From Lyophyllum atratum (lineage: Eukaryota > Basidiomycota > Agaricomycetes > Agaricales > Lyophyllaceae), in contig JACGCN010000017.1 in the NCBI GenBank assembly GCA_014905825.1, forward strand, positions 124,001-188,000: DNA of 64,000 bases, given 5' to 3'. The position numbers and the translations under genes were made by a program. Position 1 is the first letter of the stretch; each line of letters starts with the position of its first letter. The notes beneath the pieces were generated by a model. It was not told the DNA's origin. It saw nothing but the letters and a program-made list of their open reading frames with translations, and did no database searches. Positions 63,567 to 64,000 of the stretch are shown here, piece by piece.

Positions 63567-64000
63567 GGACAGCAGTCGTTACGTAATGAAGGTGAAGTGG
63601 TCTCCCACATTGATCAGAAAGACAACCCATGTTGCAAGTTGGAGTATGTACTTGGTATGTACTGCCCGGAGGCGGAAATATGCAATAGACCTCGCCGCTC
63701 CAGGTGTCTGAGAAGAAAAGCTGAGTAGGCCCTGGGGTCATATTCGCTGGTGGCACCACGGGGGTTTCCAGCTTAGGGTCCGTGTTAATGTTGCATCTTG
63801 CAAGTTGATTCCCTCCTTCACCTTCCAGTTATTTGCAGAGGAACGGCATGCTCACCAATGGCCCTCATTTTTAATTCCGTGTGGCTGTGCGTCCCATGGA
63901 GCGATTACGACGTCGACAGGGAGCACGGCGAGCAAGGTCTCTCAAGCATCGATCCTCGTACGAGCACATGTGCACATAAGTTGACGTGAACCGCGGATCA
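63567..64000. other. Intergenic, right edge
   Basis: Contains the metallophosphoesterase promoter. No further gene can be supported. Confidence 0.5.

Overview
The window is nuclear DNA from a filamentous basidiomycete, most likely an Agaricomycete. Nearly every gene is split by short introns of about 45-60 bases with GT/GC...AG ends. The gene set is fungal: a DASH kinetochore subunit, alpha-aminoadipate lysine synthesis, DEF1, HRI1, a secreted GMC oxidoreductase and a tyrosine-kinase-like (TKL) kinase of the type expanded in mushrooms. No bacterial, viral or CRISPR features were seen, and no intact transposon.

Layout. 0.7-4.1 kb (-): Cep57/Ppc89-like spindle-pole protein. 4.3-8.2 kb (+): BMS1. 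8.6-9.1 kb (+): mitochondrial acyl carrier protein. 9.5-11.6 kb (-): CCT gamma chaperonin subunit. 12.2-14.7 kb (-): PDK1-type kinase. 14.7-16.5 kb (-): TAF8-like TFIID subunit. 16.7-18.3 kb (+): HMCES/SRAP protein. 19.1-19.9 kb (-): small secreted protein of unknown function. 20.8-22.6 kb (-): IMP dehydrogenase. 22.7-23.9 kb (+): DAM1. 24.0-24.7 kb (-): HRI1. 25.0-28.3 kb (-): DEF1. 28.5-31.1 kb (+): BCK1-like MAPKKK that looks broken. 31.1-32.8 kb (+): TKL kinase. 33.2-36.1 kb (-): GMC oxidoreductase. 36.6-38.6 kb (+): SEC61 alpha. 39.1-39.5 kb (-): small unknown protein. 39.5-42.1 kb: gene-poor. 42.1-42.9 kb (-): eIF5A. 43.1-44.6 kb (+): two-LIM protein. 44.7-46.2 kb (-): PIH1. 46.5-48.2 kb (+): DAHP synthase. 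48.5-54.6 kb (-): APC1. 54.9-57.1 kb (+): homoaconitase. 57.7-60.9 kb (-): RanBP2-type zinc-finger protein. 60.9-62.65 kb: gene-poor. 62.65-63.6 kb (-): metallophosphoesterase.

Most genes are housekeeping genes. They cover ribosome biogenesis and translation (BMS1, eIF5A), folding (CCT3, PIH1), secretion (SEC61), mitosis (Cep57-like, DAM1, APC1), transcription and DNA repair (TAF8-like, DEF1, HMCES), and amino-acid, nucleotide and lipoyl/fatty-acid metabolism (DAHP synthase, LYS4, IMPDH, ACP1). They often sit in head-to-head pairs separated by 110-570 bases, so many promoters are probably shared, and several of these gaps contain CACGTG boxes. The accessory part is 28.5-36.1 kb, with the disrupted MAPKKK, the TKL kinase and the secreted oxidoreductase.

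I did not find a clear new multi-gene system. The most interesting items are single-gene ones: a DAM1 with a conserved-looking C-terminal extension, a MAPKKK with a frameshift plus a DFG-to-DFP change, a GMC oxidoreductase whose C-terminus is shifted by a 5-base tandem duplication, and two microexons of 4 and 8 bases. CDS coordinates run from start codon to stop codon and include introns. Splice sites were inferred by eye from GT/GC-AG signals and reading-frame continuity.
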